Assembly: GCA_964019055.1 (NCBI GenBank)
Contig: OZ025210.1
Coordinates: 16,405,332 to 16,469,331, forward strand
Reading direction: 5' to 3'
DNA: 64,000 bases
Source of the DNA: Anthopleura xanthogrammica
Lineage: Eukaryota > Cnidaria > Anthozoa > Actiniaria > Actiniidae
Below, piece after piece: positions 12,001-24,180 of the stretch. Position 1 is the stretch's first letter, and the number at the start of each line of letters is the position of its first letter. The position numbers and the translations under genes were made by a program. A model generated the notes under the pieces. It was not told where the DNA came from. It saw only the letters and a list, made by a program, of their open reading frames with translations, and searched no databases.

Positions 12001-14471
12001 ACTATAAACCCCATAATTACAAAATATCTAGGGGAATTTTTGTAAATGATTTTTTTTTTCAGGGTTTGAACCCCCCCTCCCCCCGCTTTTTCTTTCTCTC
12101 TTTTTGTCTTAGTTTGGTAATCGAACCCCTCTTAACCAAAATTTCATCCCCTCTCCCCTATCCCCTAGCAAAAATCCTACTCCTGCTCTCACTTTTGTGA
12201 AAGAGAATTCTAGAATAAAGTATTTTTAAAATAACTATATTAAGAATATATGTGCACCTGTCAGCAATTTATTGAATTTGATTGTACGTCACACAGATAC
12301 TGATTGCTGCACAAGACAGTGTTGTGGTCCTCTTCGACCATTTGAAATGTCTATAACAGACAACTTCCAAAGAGAGGTTATTCACTTGTCACGGCCATAT
12401 CGTTGTCAATCCTGCTGTTGTCCTTGCTGCTTGCAAGTGATTGAGGTTCAGGCACCTTTGGGTACAGTTATTGGGACAGTGGAACAAGAGTAAGTGATAA
12501 ACACAGCACTTTGTTAATTCTATGGGTATTCTTAGTAATCCTATACATTAAAAACAGAACCATTGCACTAACAAAGATGATAGCTTAATCAGATTGATTC
12601 AAGTGAAAAATACAAATAAATCAATAAATTAGTCACTAAAGATATAAATGAATATGGGATATAGTATTGATTCCACAGGGTGTTTCTATTTCCACCAAAA
12701 TCAATTGACATAATAACTAATTGACATAATGATATATTCATTGCAGTTAGAAATTATTTTAGGTAGCACGGGCCCAATATCTAAAAACATTCTTATTATT
12801 CATATATAAATAAATGATAGCTTTTCCGTTTATACAAGTCTGTGAGTCTGATAATCGCACTAGTGTGAAAACTCCAGTTATAACTACTTCCAACCTGTAC
12901 TTTACGTATTATTATTTATAAATAGGTGGACTTTTTGGAAACCTAAATTTTCAGTCAAAGATGCCAATGGTGAAGTAGTCCTGACTGTTGATGGGCCTTG
13001 TTGCACATGCAGTTGTGGCAGTGATGTGAATTTTGAGGTAGATTATAACATTCATTATAACAGCTTTTGTAATCTTCTATTGAAACAGAAAAGTAAGTAA
13101 AGTTCAGCTATCTTATCCAAATTTTGGGTTAATCTGATATTTACAAGTTTACCTTCTCTCTTTCCCTCAAACACTACCTTTTTTAAATTCAGTCTATGAT
13201 TGAAATACCTTCAATTGTTTTGAATTTGTATACTTATTTCAAATCATGAAAAGCTGAGACCAGTGTTAGGATTATATGGATGTAGTTACATTTTCCCTGT
13301 TGCAATCACTTGATGATAAATCTCATACTTAGATTCTAATTGTTATGTAGGTAAAGTCTCGTGACAGATCTGCGGTAGTAGGAAAGGTGACAAAGCAGTG
13401 GACTGGATTTGTTAGGGAGATGTTCACTGATGCTGACAACTTTGGCATTTCATGTAAGTTACAAATCCAACATATACAGCAGTATTAAACAATATTTATT
13501 ATTGGATGACTAAGGCCATGTTATCTGCCAAAGCTGTAGGCTGAGGCAGATAACACAGCAGACTGAGGTCTTGATATTTACAATATCATGGAATAACTGA
13601 ATTCAATAATAATTTTATCATACATTTTATAAATTTTAAAGAATAAAGATTTCATTCTGCTTTCGAAAAAATAGCAAACATATTTCCATTTTCATTGTGA
13701 CCTTGATTGAACTCGACATGATAAATGTATTATCTGTAGGTTAATACATTATCATGTCGAGTTCACGTGCTATCAGGGATTAACTGAGGGCTTTCGGCCA
13801 ATCAGAAGTGAGATAGTGAGTAAAATGTATAATAAATGTAATTATTTTGACATTATTTTATATCAAATATATTTGTAATTGCTGTCTTTAGTAAATCAGT
13901 GTGCTACATGTATATATGTTGTTGTTAATTTCTATGATTTAACTAGTTGACTTTATTTTGTTTGTTTACTTCCTTAGTTCCAATGGACTTAGATGTAAAG
14001 ATAAAAGCACTTTTAATGGGAGCTTGTTTTCTTATTGTAAGTAGCACACTAGCAAAGAGAATACAGGGTTTGAGGTGTTTTGCAAGTGATAATTCAGTAG
14101 TTAAAACCTGGGGCTGGAACAGCCTGATTATCTAATGCTTAAAATAGAGCCTCTACACCATCACGTGATGGCAGCCATGACAGAAGGCACAACAATAGAG
14201 TATTTTCCCCTGGGAAACTGAATTCTTTCTCATGTAAATCAGATTAGACCAGACATTGCAGGCTACTAACTATGGTTGGAAAAATTGCTACTTGTAACAT
14301 CCTCTTAAATTCTTGTGTATGTAACATGGACATCAGTATACATGTTTTGGCCATTAGAGCATTCATTTGTCAGAATGTTCACTTAAATCTTCCCCATTCA
14401 TTTTGACGAATATTTAATTTTGTCTTATATTTTAGGACTTCATGTACTTTGAACACCAAAACAACAACTGA
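9055..14471 (+). CDS. PLSCR: Phospholipid scramblase
   Basis: A complete eight-exon gene, predicted 254 aa: 9055-9115, 11269-11391, 11745-11822, 12297-12489, 12926-13037, 13351-13453, 13978-14036, 14436-14471; all GT/AG with matching phases. The family moves phospholipids between plasma-membrane leaflets in response to Ca2+ and also has nuclear and signalling roles. A short Pro-rich N-terminus ([10 protein letters not shown]) leads into [19 protein letters not shown]. The Cys-rich segment holds the palmitoylation motif CCCPCC (about residues 127-132). The Ca2+-binding loop [12 protein letters not shown] spans about 216-227, across the junction of exons 6 and 7. A single C-terminal hydrophobic helix (about 232-248) ends in DFMYFE. 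The N-terminal proline region is shorter than in vertebrate PLSCR1. The start at 9055 is the first in-frame ATG and sits under the YY1-like motif. Confidence 0.95.
9480..9730 (+). repeat. 18-19 bp minisatellite in scramblase intron 1
   Basis: About 14 copies of GAATCGACAGAGTTTTTT, varying by one T. The array sits in the 2.15-kb first intron (9116-11268), which otherwise shows no exon I can support. Confidence 0.9.
11495..11690 (+). repeat. Dispersed repeat shared with 21645-21835
   Basis: Scramblase intron 2 contains CAGAAGAAAATATACTGGGA, AGACAAAGTTTAC and CCATATTGTTGTGATC, which recur with small changes near 21755-21825. A flanking segment (CAACATTTTTTGAAATGG) also recurs, in inverted orientation. 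Likely an old transposable element. Confidence 0.5.
13509..13830. mobile_element. Foldback MITE in scramblase intron 6
   Basis: Contains the hairpins ATCTGCC...GGCAGAT (about 13522-13557) and GAACTCGACATGATAA (13709-13724) with TTATCATGTCGAGTTC (13749-13764), then GCCAATCAGA. A related fragment (TATCAAGACCAAGG, GTTATCTGCTG) lies near 11110-11155. The layout resembles the composite foldback elements at 5815 and 42298. Confidence 0.5.
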
Positions 14472-15503
14472 TGATAAAGGAAAGCAAAATAATCCAGTTA
14501 CACGTCAGCTAGTTAGCCTAACCCAATAGGTCATGTGACTCTACCCTCCCCCTTTCCCATACATGACTTACCATTCAGTGCATTTTTCCATATACAACTT
14601 CTAAGAAAATATTTAATTTGATTTGATTTTTTTTGAAATGCCATTTTTCCTTTGTTATTACATATTATAAGCTGAAACTTTGTCTTCTAATATACAAAAG
14701 TTGACTTTCAATTTCTGGAATTCATTTGGACACAATTACATAGTAATGGAAGGGGCATGCAGGGTCATGTGATCTATGAGTGGGAAAGCACCATAATGCA
14801 CATACACACATACTTGATATAGTCCACAATAGGTAGCTCAAGTTCAGCATTCACTCAAAGGATATTAAAGATATTTAATAGTAATACAGTTTTGTAGTAG
14901 CCTCATTGATGCTTCTGCTGTGTAGCCTATAGTCTTATATGGTTCATTTGTAACCCATTGTTATAATTGCAACTACCTCGTGATTTGGAATCTAGGCATG
15001 CAATGCATTTGTAGCTCAATACGCTGAGAAAAGCCAAATCACCTGGTATGATATCTATTTTCAGTTCTATAATTAATAAGAAAGCTAAAACTAATTTTCA
15101 TCGGTTTACTGTTGTCATAATAAAATAAATATATAAATCACTTTGTAATAAAATTTCATAAGAATAACGAGTGCACTAGACATATAGCAGCTCTTACAAG
15201 TATGTTCTTTGATTTTATTGCAAAAACAATCACACTTTTGTAACTACGACTATATACTATATTGCTTGTTGTTGAGCTGTATAGTATAGTAGATTGGGCT
15301 GCCTGTGGTCAGTTATGTATACTTTAGTTATGATTACCTGATCTGATTTGGTTATGGTGATGGTAAAGGCGGTGCCCAGTCGGTAACAGACCAAAATCTT
15401 GTCTCGCAATCTTGTTGCAGCCGTTGCAGCCATTATTGCAAGGAAAATAATCAAGGTCTACTTTTCTCAACGATTGCGGCAACAATTTCTAGAAATTGCC
15501 TAG
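14472..15503 (+). other. Probable scramblase 3' UTR and downstream sequence
   Basis: No gene seen. AATAAA at 15124-15129 is a candidate polyadenylation signal about 650 bases after the stop codon, but the true 3' end cannot be fixed from sequence alone. Confidence 0.35.
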
Positions 15504-15903
15504 TGTAACACCCCTCCAGTAACACCCCTCCAGTAACACCCCTCCAGTAACACCCCTCCAGTAACACCCCTCCAGTAACACCCCTCCAGCAACACCCCTC
15601 CAGTAACACCCCTCCAGTAACACCCCTCCAGTAACACCCCTCCAGCAACACCCCTGCAGTAACACCCCTCCAGCAACACCCCTGCAGTAACACCCCTCCA
15701 GTAACACCCCTCCAGTAACACCCCTCCAGTAACACCCCTCCAGTAACACCCCTCCAGTAACACCCCTCCAGTAACACCCCTCCAGTAACACCCCTCCAGT
15801 AACACCCCTCCAGTAACACCCCTCCAGTAACACCCCTCCAGTAACACCCCTCCAGTAACACCCCTCCAGTAACACCCCTCCAGTAACACCCCTCCAGTAA
15901 CAC
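15504..15903 (+). repeat. 14-bp minisatellite, about 28 copies
   Basis: Nearly perfect tandem GTAACACCCCTCCA, with a few copies carrying T to C or C to G changes. Because 14 is not a multiple of three, the minus strand is open in all three frames with the same Gly/Val/Leu/Cys/Trp-rich repeat. That is a property of the array, not a gene. Confidence 0.95.
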
Positions 15904-16046
15904 AATGACAAGCCAATAGTATTTCATGATATTTTTAGTGAAGCAAACGAATATTGATCAGGAATCTCCATGATACTTTCTGTGCAGATGTTTTAGCAGG
16001 TGGAAACAAATTTAGACTGAAAAATGCCATTGTATACCCTAATTAT

Positions 16047-16247
16047 TAAGGCCCGCTCACACGGGCGGTTTTTGCAGCGATTTTAGGGGCGATTTTTGCG
16101 GCGATTTTGGTCATTGTTAATAATGGTAAAGGATTAACTTGCAAAGTTTTATTCAGGACACCAAGATTACCTGGACAAATGTCTCTTTAGAAGCATGAGT
16201 TAAAATTCATCATATTTTCAAAAATCGCGCGTGTGAATGGGGCTTTA
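16047..16247. mobile_element. Short MITE-like element with CACACGGGC ends
   Basis: The left end TAAGGCCCGCTCACACGGGC and the right end GCGTGTGAATGGGGCTTTA form an imperfect inverted repeat. About 200 bp, no coding capacity. Confidence 0.45.
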
Positions 16248-16689
16248 CGTGACATTTTGATTCACAACATTTCAATTTCGCGGTTTAGAAGGTTTATGTA
16301 CTTCGCAACACTTATATTTCGCGTTTAAATTGCGCTAAAATTATATTCTAGGTCACCATGGAATTAGTTACTAAAAAACAGTGCGTTCCTACGTACTATC
16401 ATATTCAGATAGGATTCATATTTCTGGTTCTACATTTGTTACCGTCGAGGGGTTGGCACGACGCAAGTGTCATCATTGCCATATTTGGAGAGGAAGGAGA
16501 TTCTGGTAGATGAACACAAGTTAAACAATGCAAGAAATACAGTTTGAAAGAGCAAAGTAAGTCAAACTGTTATTTCTCGATGTGTACATGTATATGTGCT
16601 TCATAATGGAACAACAGTCTAAACAAAGATATGGGGTCATTGGGGATAACCAGATCGCAATAGTCCTCTCAGTTCTCATTCTGCGTGCC

Positions 16690-16880
16690 GCTTGTGCATG
16701 TAGCCAATGTGCATGAGCTTGGATTTCTAGCACAAAGCATGATGGGAAACGGGACCTTATGCTTTTTTGGCACCTCTGAAAATTCGTTTGACAATTTTTC
16801 GGCCTTTGACATTTTCTATGAAAATGTAAGTATTTCAACAGTAAGTGCTTTGTGAGTTTTGATGCACATTGCCTATTATC
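16690..16880. mobile_element. Short MITE-like element, copy 2 (inverted relative to 833-955)
   Basis: Contains AGCCAATGTGCATGAGC and ends TGATGCACATTGCCTATTA. Shares AGCACAAAGCATGATGGGA and CTTTTTTGGCACCT with the reverse complement of 833-955. The minus-strand open frame at 16521-16838 runs through it and is not supported as a gene. Confidence 0.5.
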
Positions 16881-17096
16881 GAGTCGAAATAAAACAGGGC
16901 TTACTGTGATATTAAAACTGAATCATTAAAACTGACTTTTATTTGGCCAGGTGTGAAGACTATAACATATTTCTACACTGAGCGCTCACTCGTCAATTGA
17001 AAAAAACTATAAAATTCCCCAATATGATTTTCGAGCACAGTTGTATTTTCAGATGATTTACTCTAGAACACGTAAACGTGAGATAATAGAGTTCAG

Positions 17097-17102
17097 TTTA
17101 TT
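17097..17102 (-). terminator. Candidate polyadenylation signal of peptide gene A
   Basis: AATAAA on the minus strand, 93 bases past the stop codon of the cysteine-rich peptide gene. Confidence 0.4.
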
Positions 17103-17194
17103 TGCGTACTATTTCGCCGGTGAATACAATTTACATATGAATTTTTCTTTGTGATTATACACTACATATAGAAAGTTTTTTCTTGAGTTTTTCT

Positions 17195-17914
17195 TCAAGA
17201 CATTTGCATTACGCAACATCGACCGAGAAATGCAGGACATCCGGTGGATCCTTTGTGACAATTGGAGATACCAAACCAATATGTGCCAGACACTCCATCA
17301 CAAGTACAACTCACTCTTTTCGCCATTTCTCTATCTAAGGGAGAAAAGAAATATGCATGTTATTATTTGTAAAGGGAAGATTCGACATGATGATAACGTT
17401 ATACAGTGCCGGTGTGGATAATAAGATAGTAATTAACACTAGTAACATTCTATCAGTATCACCCATATAATTATACATCCTAGCCTTGACGAATCCTATA
17501 TAAAGCAAAGGGAGTCATTACACTAGTAACATTCTATCAGTATCACCCATATAATTATACATCCTAACCTTGACGAATCCTATATAAAGCAAAGGGAGTC
17601 ATTACACTAGTAACATTCTATCAGTATCACCCATATAATTATACATCCTATAGCCTTGACGAATCCTAAAGCAAAGGGAGTCGCCTGCGCAGGACTGGCT
17701 CGAAATATTTTCCTTGCCCTTTTTGTCCTTTTCTTTTTGAAAGAATATCCAATTACTCCTGTTTTGTATGAAGAATGACTTGCTTCCTATAATAATGAAG
17801 TTCTACCGTTACTGATTTCGTCGTTGTCTTCCCAGCTGTTTCCAGGCCAAGCCTTAGCAATAACTAGCATGGAAAGAATCACAATGAAAAGCTTCATGGT
17901 TGGTGTTGTTCAAG
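17195..17914 (-). CDS. Secreted six-cysteine peptide A, sea anemone BDS/APETx-like (defensin-fold) toxin family
   Basis: Minus-strand gene with coding exons 17897-17813 and 17334-17195; a leader acceptor at 17915-17916 implies a spliced 5' UTR. Exon 1 starts MKLF and encodes a hydrophobic signal peptide followed by a short acidic propeptide. Exon 2 opens with a Lys-Arg processing site, then a mature peptide of about 40 residues with six cysteines in the order C-x-C-x13-C-x6-C-x6-CC. The segment SGTYWFGIS lies between Cys2 and Cys3. Both exon ends are phase 1. This arrangement matches the sea anemone defensin-4/BDS family (six-Cys channel-modulating peptides) from family knowledge. The target channel cannot be deduced, and an antimicrobial or non-venom role is possible. 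The donor at 17811-17812 (GTAACG) is the least certain boundary. Confidence 0.75.
17437..17682 (+). repeat. 84-bp tandem repeat, about 3 copies, in the intron of peptide gene A
   Basis: Units begin CACTAGTAACATTCTATCAG at 17437, 17521 and 17605. The third is shortened internally near CGAATCC. It lies between the two coding exons of peptide gene A. Confidence 0.9.
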
Positions 17915-18223
17915 CTAAATGATAAAAACAGGTATTAACTTAAATACACTTACGACTGACATCATACATCTTATTGTTGTTGTTACTAATCATAGTAGAC
18001 TGCATGTATTCTGTAATTTCTTTTAAACTGGATAAGTAAAGAAATTAACAATACATGTTCTAAGTTTTCTCTAATGGTATTTGTTGTGAACTGCTAGAAA
18101 CGCTCAGCTGGTTTAGTGTTTTCAGAAACGTAGGGAGAACTTTAGGGCTTATCATTTTATCAAATATCCTCAACAGGCGCTAAAAAGGCTTTCTAGCTAC
18201 TTGCTGAGTTGAAAAGGAGGGGG

Positions 18224-18354
<131 letters not shown>

Positions 18355-20640
18355 ATTATAAAGATTTAAAAAAAGAAACAAACGGAATGATTGTTCTGTT
18401 TTGTTTTGCAACTCACAAAGTGCATCAAACAGTTTCAGGTCTTTTTCATCGCTTTCTTTGTATGGGGACAATGGAACTTCTAACGTCAAAATGTAAAAAT
18501 ATAGTACTGAATCAAACAGATATTTCAAAATCTAGCTCTCTAAAACCAAAATCAGTTTGTATGCATCTTAGTCTAAAACATGCCTTCGCTATTTGTTGCT
18601 TACATCAACTGATTTTAACCATCATTTAAATACGATACTGTTAGTGTTTTACCTTTTATCTCAGTTAGGTGGAGCAACTGTGCAGCATTCGCTATACCAT
18701 ACGGTGTTACAACTAGAATAACTGAGTTCTAACTGACTGTCCTTTTATGTATACTCGTGGCCGAGTGCAATCTGTACATCTAAAATATTCACATCTTTGC
18801 AACCAAAAAAGATGTTATCTGCTGTTGCTTTTTATTTGTCAGTGGTTAATTTGGCTTACCATTTTGAAAGTTTTCAATAGCACAAGACAGTTTAATTTGT
18901 TATCAAACGCTCAGGTGAAACCATTTCATTACTCCCACCTTCTAATGGTATCCTCAAGTTAATTCATCTCCATAATTCATATCCAGATCATATAGGTTTG
19001 AGCCCTTTTATATTAAAATTGTTGAAAAGCTGAAAATAAACTGAAATAATTGGCTAAATGTGGCCCAAGGTTCAAGAAACTATTTTAACTCCAAAGACAA
19101 TTGTCATTGTTAAGAATAATATTTCTTAATCTTAATACAAAGCACTGAGCTGGTCGTTTCATTGTGCATTCATGATATTTGGCAGCAAGTGCATATCCCT
19201 CACATCCCTCAGGAAGCAAACTTTACGTGTAAAAATATTAAAATTAAATAATTTTGATGTCAAATGTAAAAAACTAAGTGATTGTTCGCAAGTTTTTTCC
19301 GTTGAACATACAAAACTTCTCTGCAGTAAAATATATAACTCCCGGTGTAATTAGACCATGTTTCCGTCTGTCTTAAAATTTAATCTTTTTATTTTGGACG
19401 TGCTGTAACAATTTTAATTAGTTTCAATTAAAGAACATTCTTTCTGATTACTTCTTCTCGCTTTCAAGTATTTTTCATTTTTTTCTTCCATTTTCTATTT
19501 TCTATGCTTTTCTTTTTCGTTCCTTTTTCATATTTTTCATTTTATTCTTCATTTATTTTTTATATCCATGATCACTAGAGACAGCTTTGTTGTGCTGAAA
19601 AGTCTCAAAACAAATACAGATGGATTATTTTATATAGAAATAGAAAAAGAAAACCCAAAACTACATTTTTTCCGATTATTATCTACGAGTTGGTTACTCC
19701 TCCATCAAAGTGCCTTGTGTCTTTATTTCATCGTGGGCTTGATCCATTTGACCGTACGTTGCCATATGTACTCTTCGAGTTTCCTTCCTCCGCAAAAATT
19801 TAATAATTCTCTGCTCTTTGAAAAATGGTAATTAGGTTTTAGACAAACAAGGGTTCCGGCAAAGAACGTCTAATATAGTCTTATTTTGTATGGTTCATGT
19901 ACTGTTTTCCATAAATTTTGACTGAACTTTTTACTGAACTTTTTACTGAACTTTAGTATTTGGAAATGAGTTCATGTGGTTTCGTGAATAGGATAACTAC
20001 ATCTGCCATACAATATGTTCACTTTCTGTAGGGTTACAAAGGCATTTCTATATTTCTTGTACAACACCAATCCAAAAAGTTTAAATAATTCTACATGTTG
20101 GGGAACACATTCAGATAGTAAAACGCCAAATATAGAATTAAAAGATATCAAGATGCTTGTTTGCCTCACAGTAAGCAAGTTACCAAGGCGTTTGGGGTTT
20201 CCTAGATGGTAATCTATAAACCCTTGAGATTCATTTAAGGAATACAAAGATAAAATGTATTTTTTACTTGGGCTATATGGTTCTATCACTATTCAAAGCA
20301 AACGAATTTGTCACCTTTTTTATTGATGTGGCTAATAGATAGGAACATTTTATTATCTGATCACAGTCTTGGCTTAGCAATATAGCGGGTTTTTCTTTTC
20401 TTTTCAAAGCTGCGTGAGCTAAATTTAGTGCATGTGACATTGTAAGTAAACACTAAATACAAATATTCAAATTTGTGAATTTTATCTGATCAAAGTTTTG
20501 CGGTCTAATTAGTACACGAGCATTTATTTTTCATTCACTGATAGAAATCATTGATCGTAGGTTGTGCATAACAATCCATATTTATTTGTTTCTGACGTTA
20601 TGAACTTTCGAGGATGCAGTAAAATTGAAACTATTTTTTT
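18355..20640. other. Intergenic sequence between the two peptide genes
   Basis: I searched both strands for a third copy of the peptide exons (signal exon or SGTYWF-type exon) and found none. The remaining open frames are short and AT-rich with no recognisable domain. Confidence 0.4.
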
Positions 20641-20645
20641 AGAAA

Positions 20646-20733
20646 ATGTAAAGCTTATTCAAAAAGATATGTAAAGCTTGTTCAAAAAGATGTAAAGCTT
20701 GTTCAAAAAGATGTAAAGCTTGTTCAAAAAGAT
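20646..20733 (+). repeat. About 21-bp tandem repeat, 4 copies
   Basis: Units of ATGTAAAGCTTGTTCAAAAA, one with an extra AT. Confidence 0.85.
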
Positions 20734-20924
20734 TTGAGTAAAAACTTAATAGACTGGAGTTTCAGGAGTTACTAGAGTCTTTAAGAAGACATTTTTACAC
20801 TTTTACCTTGAAGGTGGCTAACACACGTCATAATTTGCTTTTCGTATATCAGACACATTTACCTTTACCATTATAGCAATGACTAAAAATGAATCATCGC
20901 AATAATGGTGGACATTTTTATTTA

Positions 20925-21135
20925 TTGAAGAAATAGAAAACGCGCGTGTGTGCAGTTATAGAGTACGCGGGTATTGGAAGAACACGAGAGGGTTTAGGGC
21001 ACGGCACGTCATGCACGGCACGGCATGCACGGTACGGCACGGCAAACAAGTTTGTTTATTTCTTTTATAAAATATAAATGCGCATATGCTATGTTATCAT
21101 AATGCACGCCCCATCAACCAATCAGGAAGGGAGAT
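20925..21135 (+). repeat. Dispersed repeat, copy 2 (GAAATAGAAAGCGCGC family)
   Basis: TTGAAGAAATAGAAAACGCG, CGCGGGTATTGGAAGAACAC and CATAATGCACGCCCCATCAA parallel 3478-3765. It carries a local GGCACGGCAC expansion near 21001-21045. Confidence 0.5.
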
Positions 21136-21346
21136 TTATTACTGCAGTTATTTTTTAATCTCAGTTTATCTGCTGGTACAAGGCAAGTCTCTGACTAATT
21201 TTAAAATTAGTGTTTATAACACTGCTCTACATGACAAATCGAAGAGACTCCTGTCTTCGTTGATTCGTAATTAATTTTACAACAATTTTAAACCGAGTCT
21301 TTTGGCATGAGCATCCATCGTTAGGGTGTGTGAACATGGAATGTAA

Positions 21347-22323
21347 TCAATCCAACTGATGCGGAACACAGCAAACTCCTATAAAGGCATAGCATTGTAA
21401 ACTAGATGCGTCATGACACTCAGATATTCCAAACCAGTATGTCCCACTCTTGCCTTTACAGTGACAGGTTACTCTTTTTGTGAGCTTGTGATCTAGTGGT
21501 AAACAGAAAAACAAGCTAATATATATATGTTACTTTCAACTGATTTCAGTATGAATAATATAACAAGAAGAGTTTGTTACATGATTTTTTTTTTAATATA
21601 AAAGTAAAAATATTCTACTTTCATTATACTATTTAAGGTAATACATCTACTTCAAGAAATGTTGGTGGAGGTTTTGTTGCATGTTGCATGTTGCTTGCCA
21701 AGCTTGAAATGCATATATTATATTCATCTGCAAATGGCTGGCAAATGAATGGCAGAACAGAAGAAAATATGCTGGGAAAATCTGCAGACAAAGTTTGGGA
21801 AAATCCCATATTGTTGTGACCTTTTGTTGCCATAGTCGCTTTTATGCAGTTCATAACATCAACTTCATGTTACAAGTGAACAAGGATGCCAACCGCGCCG
21901 TTAGTTCAGTCTTACTTTACGGGATATGGAGTGATCAGTTATCATTACAGCAAATCTAGTGTTATAATTGTGTCGGTTCTATTAGCCAAAGCCTCTGTGA
22001 GTCTCAGAGAGGTCGACTTGGAGCAAGTCTAGTATGATGGCAATGAAAGCGAAAGTAGCGTGTAAGTCTACTGAATTCAATGTCTAATTCGTTCTTTCAC
22101 TGTCAGCCAGCTGAGTTGATCGCATTCCCCGAAAGGAATTATGGGTCAACTATTTTTGGTAAGTATTCTCCGAAAAGTGACATGAGAAATACAATGTCCA
22201 ATCCTCAATTTAGTCACGATATCCAAACTTTACCTTGAAGGTTTTCGGTATTCTCCAGTTCGTTTCTAGGTCGACCAGATGTTAGAGTCAGCATGAAAAC
22301 AAGGATGAGAACGCACTTCATGG
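21347..22323 (-). CDS. Secreted six-cysteine peptide B, sea anemone BDS/APETx-like (defensin-fold) toxin family
   Basis: Minus-strand paralogue of peptide gene A with the same layout. The exon 22323-22234 contains the start codon (22321-22319) and a signal peptide starting MKCVLILVFM. The exon 21492-21347 has a Lys-Arg cleavage site, then six cysteines in the order C-x-C-x13-C-x7-C-x6-CC, again with SGTYWFGIS between Cys2 and Cys3. The coding junction is phase 1, as in gene A. An upstream leader exon is supported by a donor at 22498-22497 (AAAG followed by GTAAGC) and an acceptor two bases before the ATG. The mature part ends Val-Pro-His-Gln-Leu-Asp and stop. The family is inferred from cysteine spacing and precursor design. 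Extra exons between 21493 and 22233 are not needed to keep frame. Gene A lies 3.4 kb away on the same strand, which implies tandem duplication. Confidence 0.75.
21645..21840 (-). repeat. Dispersed repeat shared with scramblase intron 2
   Basis: AGAAATGTTGGTGGAGGTTT, GTTGCATGTTGC and CCCATATTGTTGTGACC match the segment at 11495-11690, with part of the order inverted. It lies in the intron of peptide gene B. Confidence 0.5.
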
Positions 22324-22559
22324 CTGAAAATGTCGTAGGATTTCAGTAATGAAATACTTGAAAAATGAATAAATAATGCATGGTTATTGTAAGTATGATT
22401 ATCATCTTAAAAGAGAAAAACACTATTTTAACTGATGTATATTTGAAAACTTGGTTCGCTAATTACAACCTCTCCTAATCCTGCCTGGAATAGCTTACCT
22501 TTTTGGTCAATAGTAGTTTGCACGGTTTAGTTCATGAATAGACATGGGCCGGGGAAACC

Positions 22560-22568
22560 CTTTATATA
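22560..22568 (-). promoter_or_regulatory. Candidate TATA box of peptide gene B
   Basis: On the minus strand the sequence reads TATATAAAG, about 60 bases upstream of the leader donor at 22498. A TATA box followed by a short spliced leader fits a strongly tissue-specific secreted-peptide gene (inference). Confidence 0.45.
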
Positions 22569-22569
22569 G

Positions 22570-24180
22570 TGTTAACTTTAATGTCACTAAGTACCTGTCC
22601 TTGCTGAGGGCTCTTATCATCATTAACATCATGATAAAGGGTTGTCACATTTAATTTAGTGTCTGCAACATTTTTATCAAACCGTATGTAAAGTGATAAA
22701 CCCCGAATAGTCGCGAATAGTCGCGAATACCGGCAAATACTAAATACCAATATTTAAAAATATGATAATGTTTTCTGGTGATATATGACTTCGGTCGAAA
22801 ACGCTTAATGAATTTTCTCTTTAGTTGTTTTGTTTTAACATTTTTTAGCGTATTATGTCACTCAATAATATATATTCAACAACTGATTCTCTTCTTCATA
22901 CGCAGCTGCTTCGTTGAATTATTAACTTACGATCGATCATTTGTAGGAAATGTTATCACGTACGAGAAAATACAGAAAATAGTGACGAGGCTTCTGCTGG
23001 AGATGTGGAAGATAATAGACACGGTGCCACACATATGAAGTTTAATGAAAATGTTCAAGAATTAATTGGGTTTAGTTATAAATGTTACACATACTGCTTT
23101 TAACTTGTTCTTTCCTTTTTGGATCTTTCTTTTTTTTATCTCTCTCGATCTCTTTTTTCCCTCTCTCTTTTCTCTCTCTTTCTCTTTCATTCGTTCTTTC
23201 TTTCTTTTTCTTTTCCTTAATTTCTCTCTGTCTGTCTGCTTGTCTAGCTCTCTGCATGTCTTTCTTTCTTTCTGTTTGTCGTTCAGCTTTCTTAGCACTT
23301 AGACAGTCTTCCTTAATGGATGTTTTTTACTCGTTTCCTTAATTTCAAATGAAGTCAGCTTCAGATACCAAGTTGAACACTTTCCCACTATAACGCGTTG
23401 TTCGAATTTTTTTAGTTTATTCTATATGAAAGAGAGCGACATGCAGCTCTAGTTCAGTTGCAGTAATTGACGCTTTTTATTCTTTATAAATATCGAATAC
23501 AAATTAAGCTTTCTTTCTTCCCATTAGAATAAAGGTTCCTCGTTGTAACAACATGAACTGCATGACATATTTTTTGTCAAAAACTTTTAACTTCGATCGA
23601 CTCCTTTTTTGGGGGGAAACAAACGTTTGCAGTTCCTAAAACTGAAAATCTAGACATACGCGAACAGGGACTGGTGAAGAGCAACGCGGAGCACGAAGCC
23701 AGCAAGTCACTTGTATTAGTCGCTGATGGACCAATTGAATTCTATGTCACTTAAGTAAAATCAATAATGAACGCCACTGCAAACCCATTTCCTTCTCAGG
23801 AAGCTGGTTTTAATATAATGTCTGATCCATTGTGATAAAGCGACTTGCTCATACACATACTTTAATTCGCATTAATTCAACAATTATATATCTAAGTTTG
23901 AATTTCCACTTAGGAGTTAGACTGAATAGACTGCAGCCATCAGCTTTTAAAAGCAAACCCATTTTTAAAAGTGTAGTGAACTATAGATTACTGACTGTCT
24001 GATTTAGAAAAAGGTTAACATATTCTGCTTATCGATGGTGTAATCGAGATGTTCATCTCCAAGATAAAACTCTACCAGCTTTGGCTGTTATATCACAGCG
24101 TGGGACAATCAAAAACGGAGTCTTAAGCTCCATGCTAGGTGAAAGCCCAAATATCGAAATGGAATTTAGAAGTTGGTATT
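22570..24180. other. Intergenic sequence with polypyrimidine tract
   Basis: No gene seen. 23098-23290 is an impure TTTC/CTTT/TCTC tract whose long Ser/Phe/Leu (plus) and Lys/Arg/Glu (minus) frames are composition artefacts. Confidence 0.5.

Noticed and set aside
15451..15927. Three overlapping minus-strand frames of about 140-158 codons rich in Gly, Val, Cys and Trp
   Set aside because: Produced by the stop-free 14-bp minisatellite in every frame; no splice, start or domain evidence.
16521..16838. Minus-strand frame of 105 codons
   Set aside because: Runs through a MITE-like element also present at 833-955; no promoter, introns or homology.
17437..17682. CRISPR-like array (three regular repeats)
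   Set aside because: Contiguous tandem repeats without unique spacers, in a eukaryotic intron.
18355..21346. Search for a third cysteine-rich peptide gene
   Set aside because: No further signal exon or CxC...CC exon found on either strand between the two copies.
23062..23342. Lys/Glu/Arg-rich (minus) and Ser/Phe-rich (plus) frames
   Set aside because: Composition artefact of a polypyrimidine tract.
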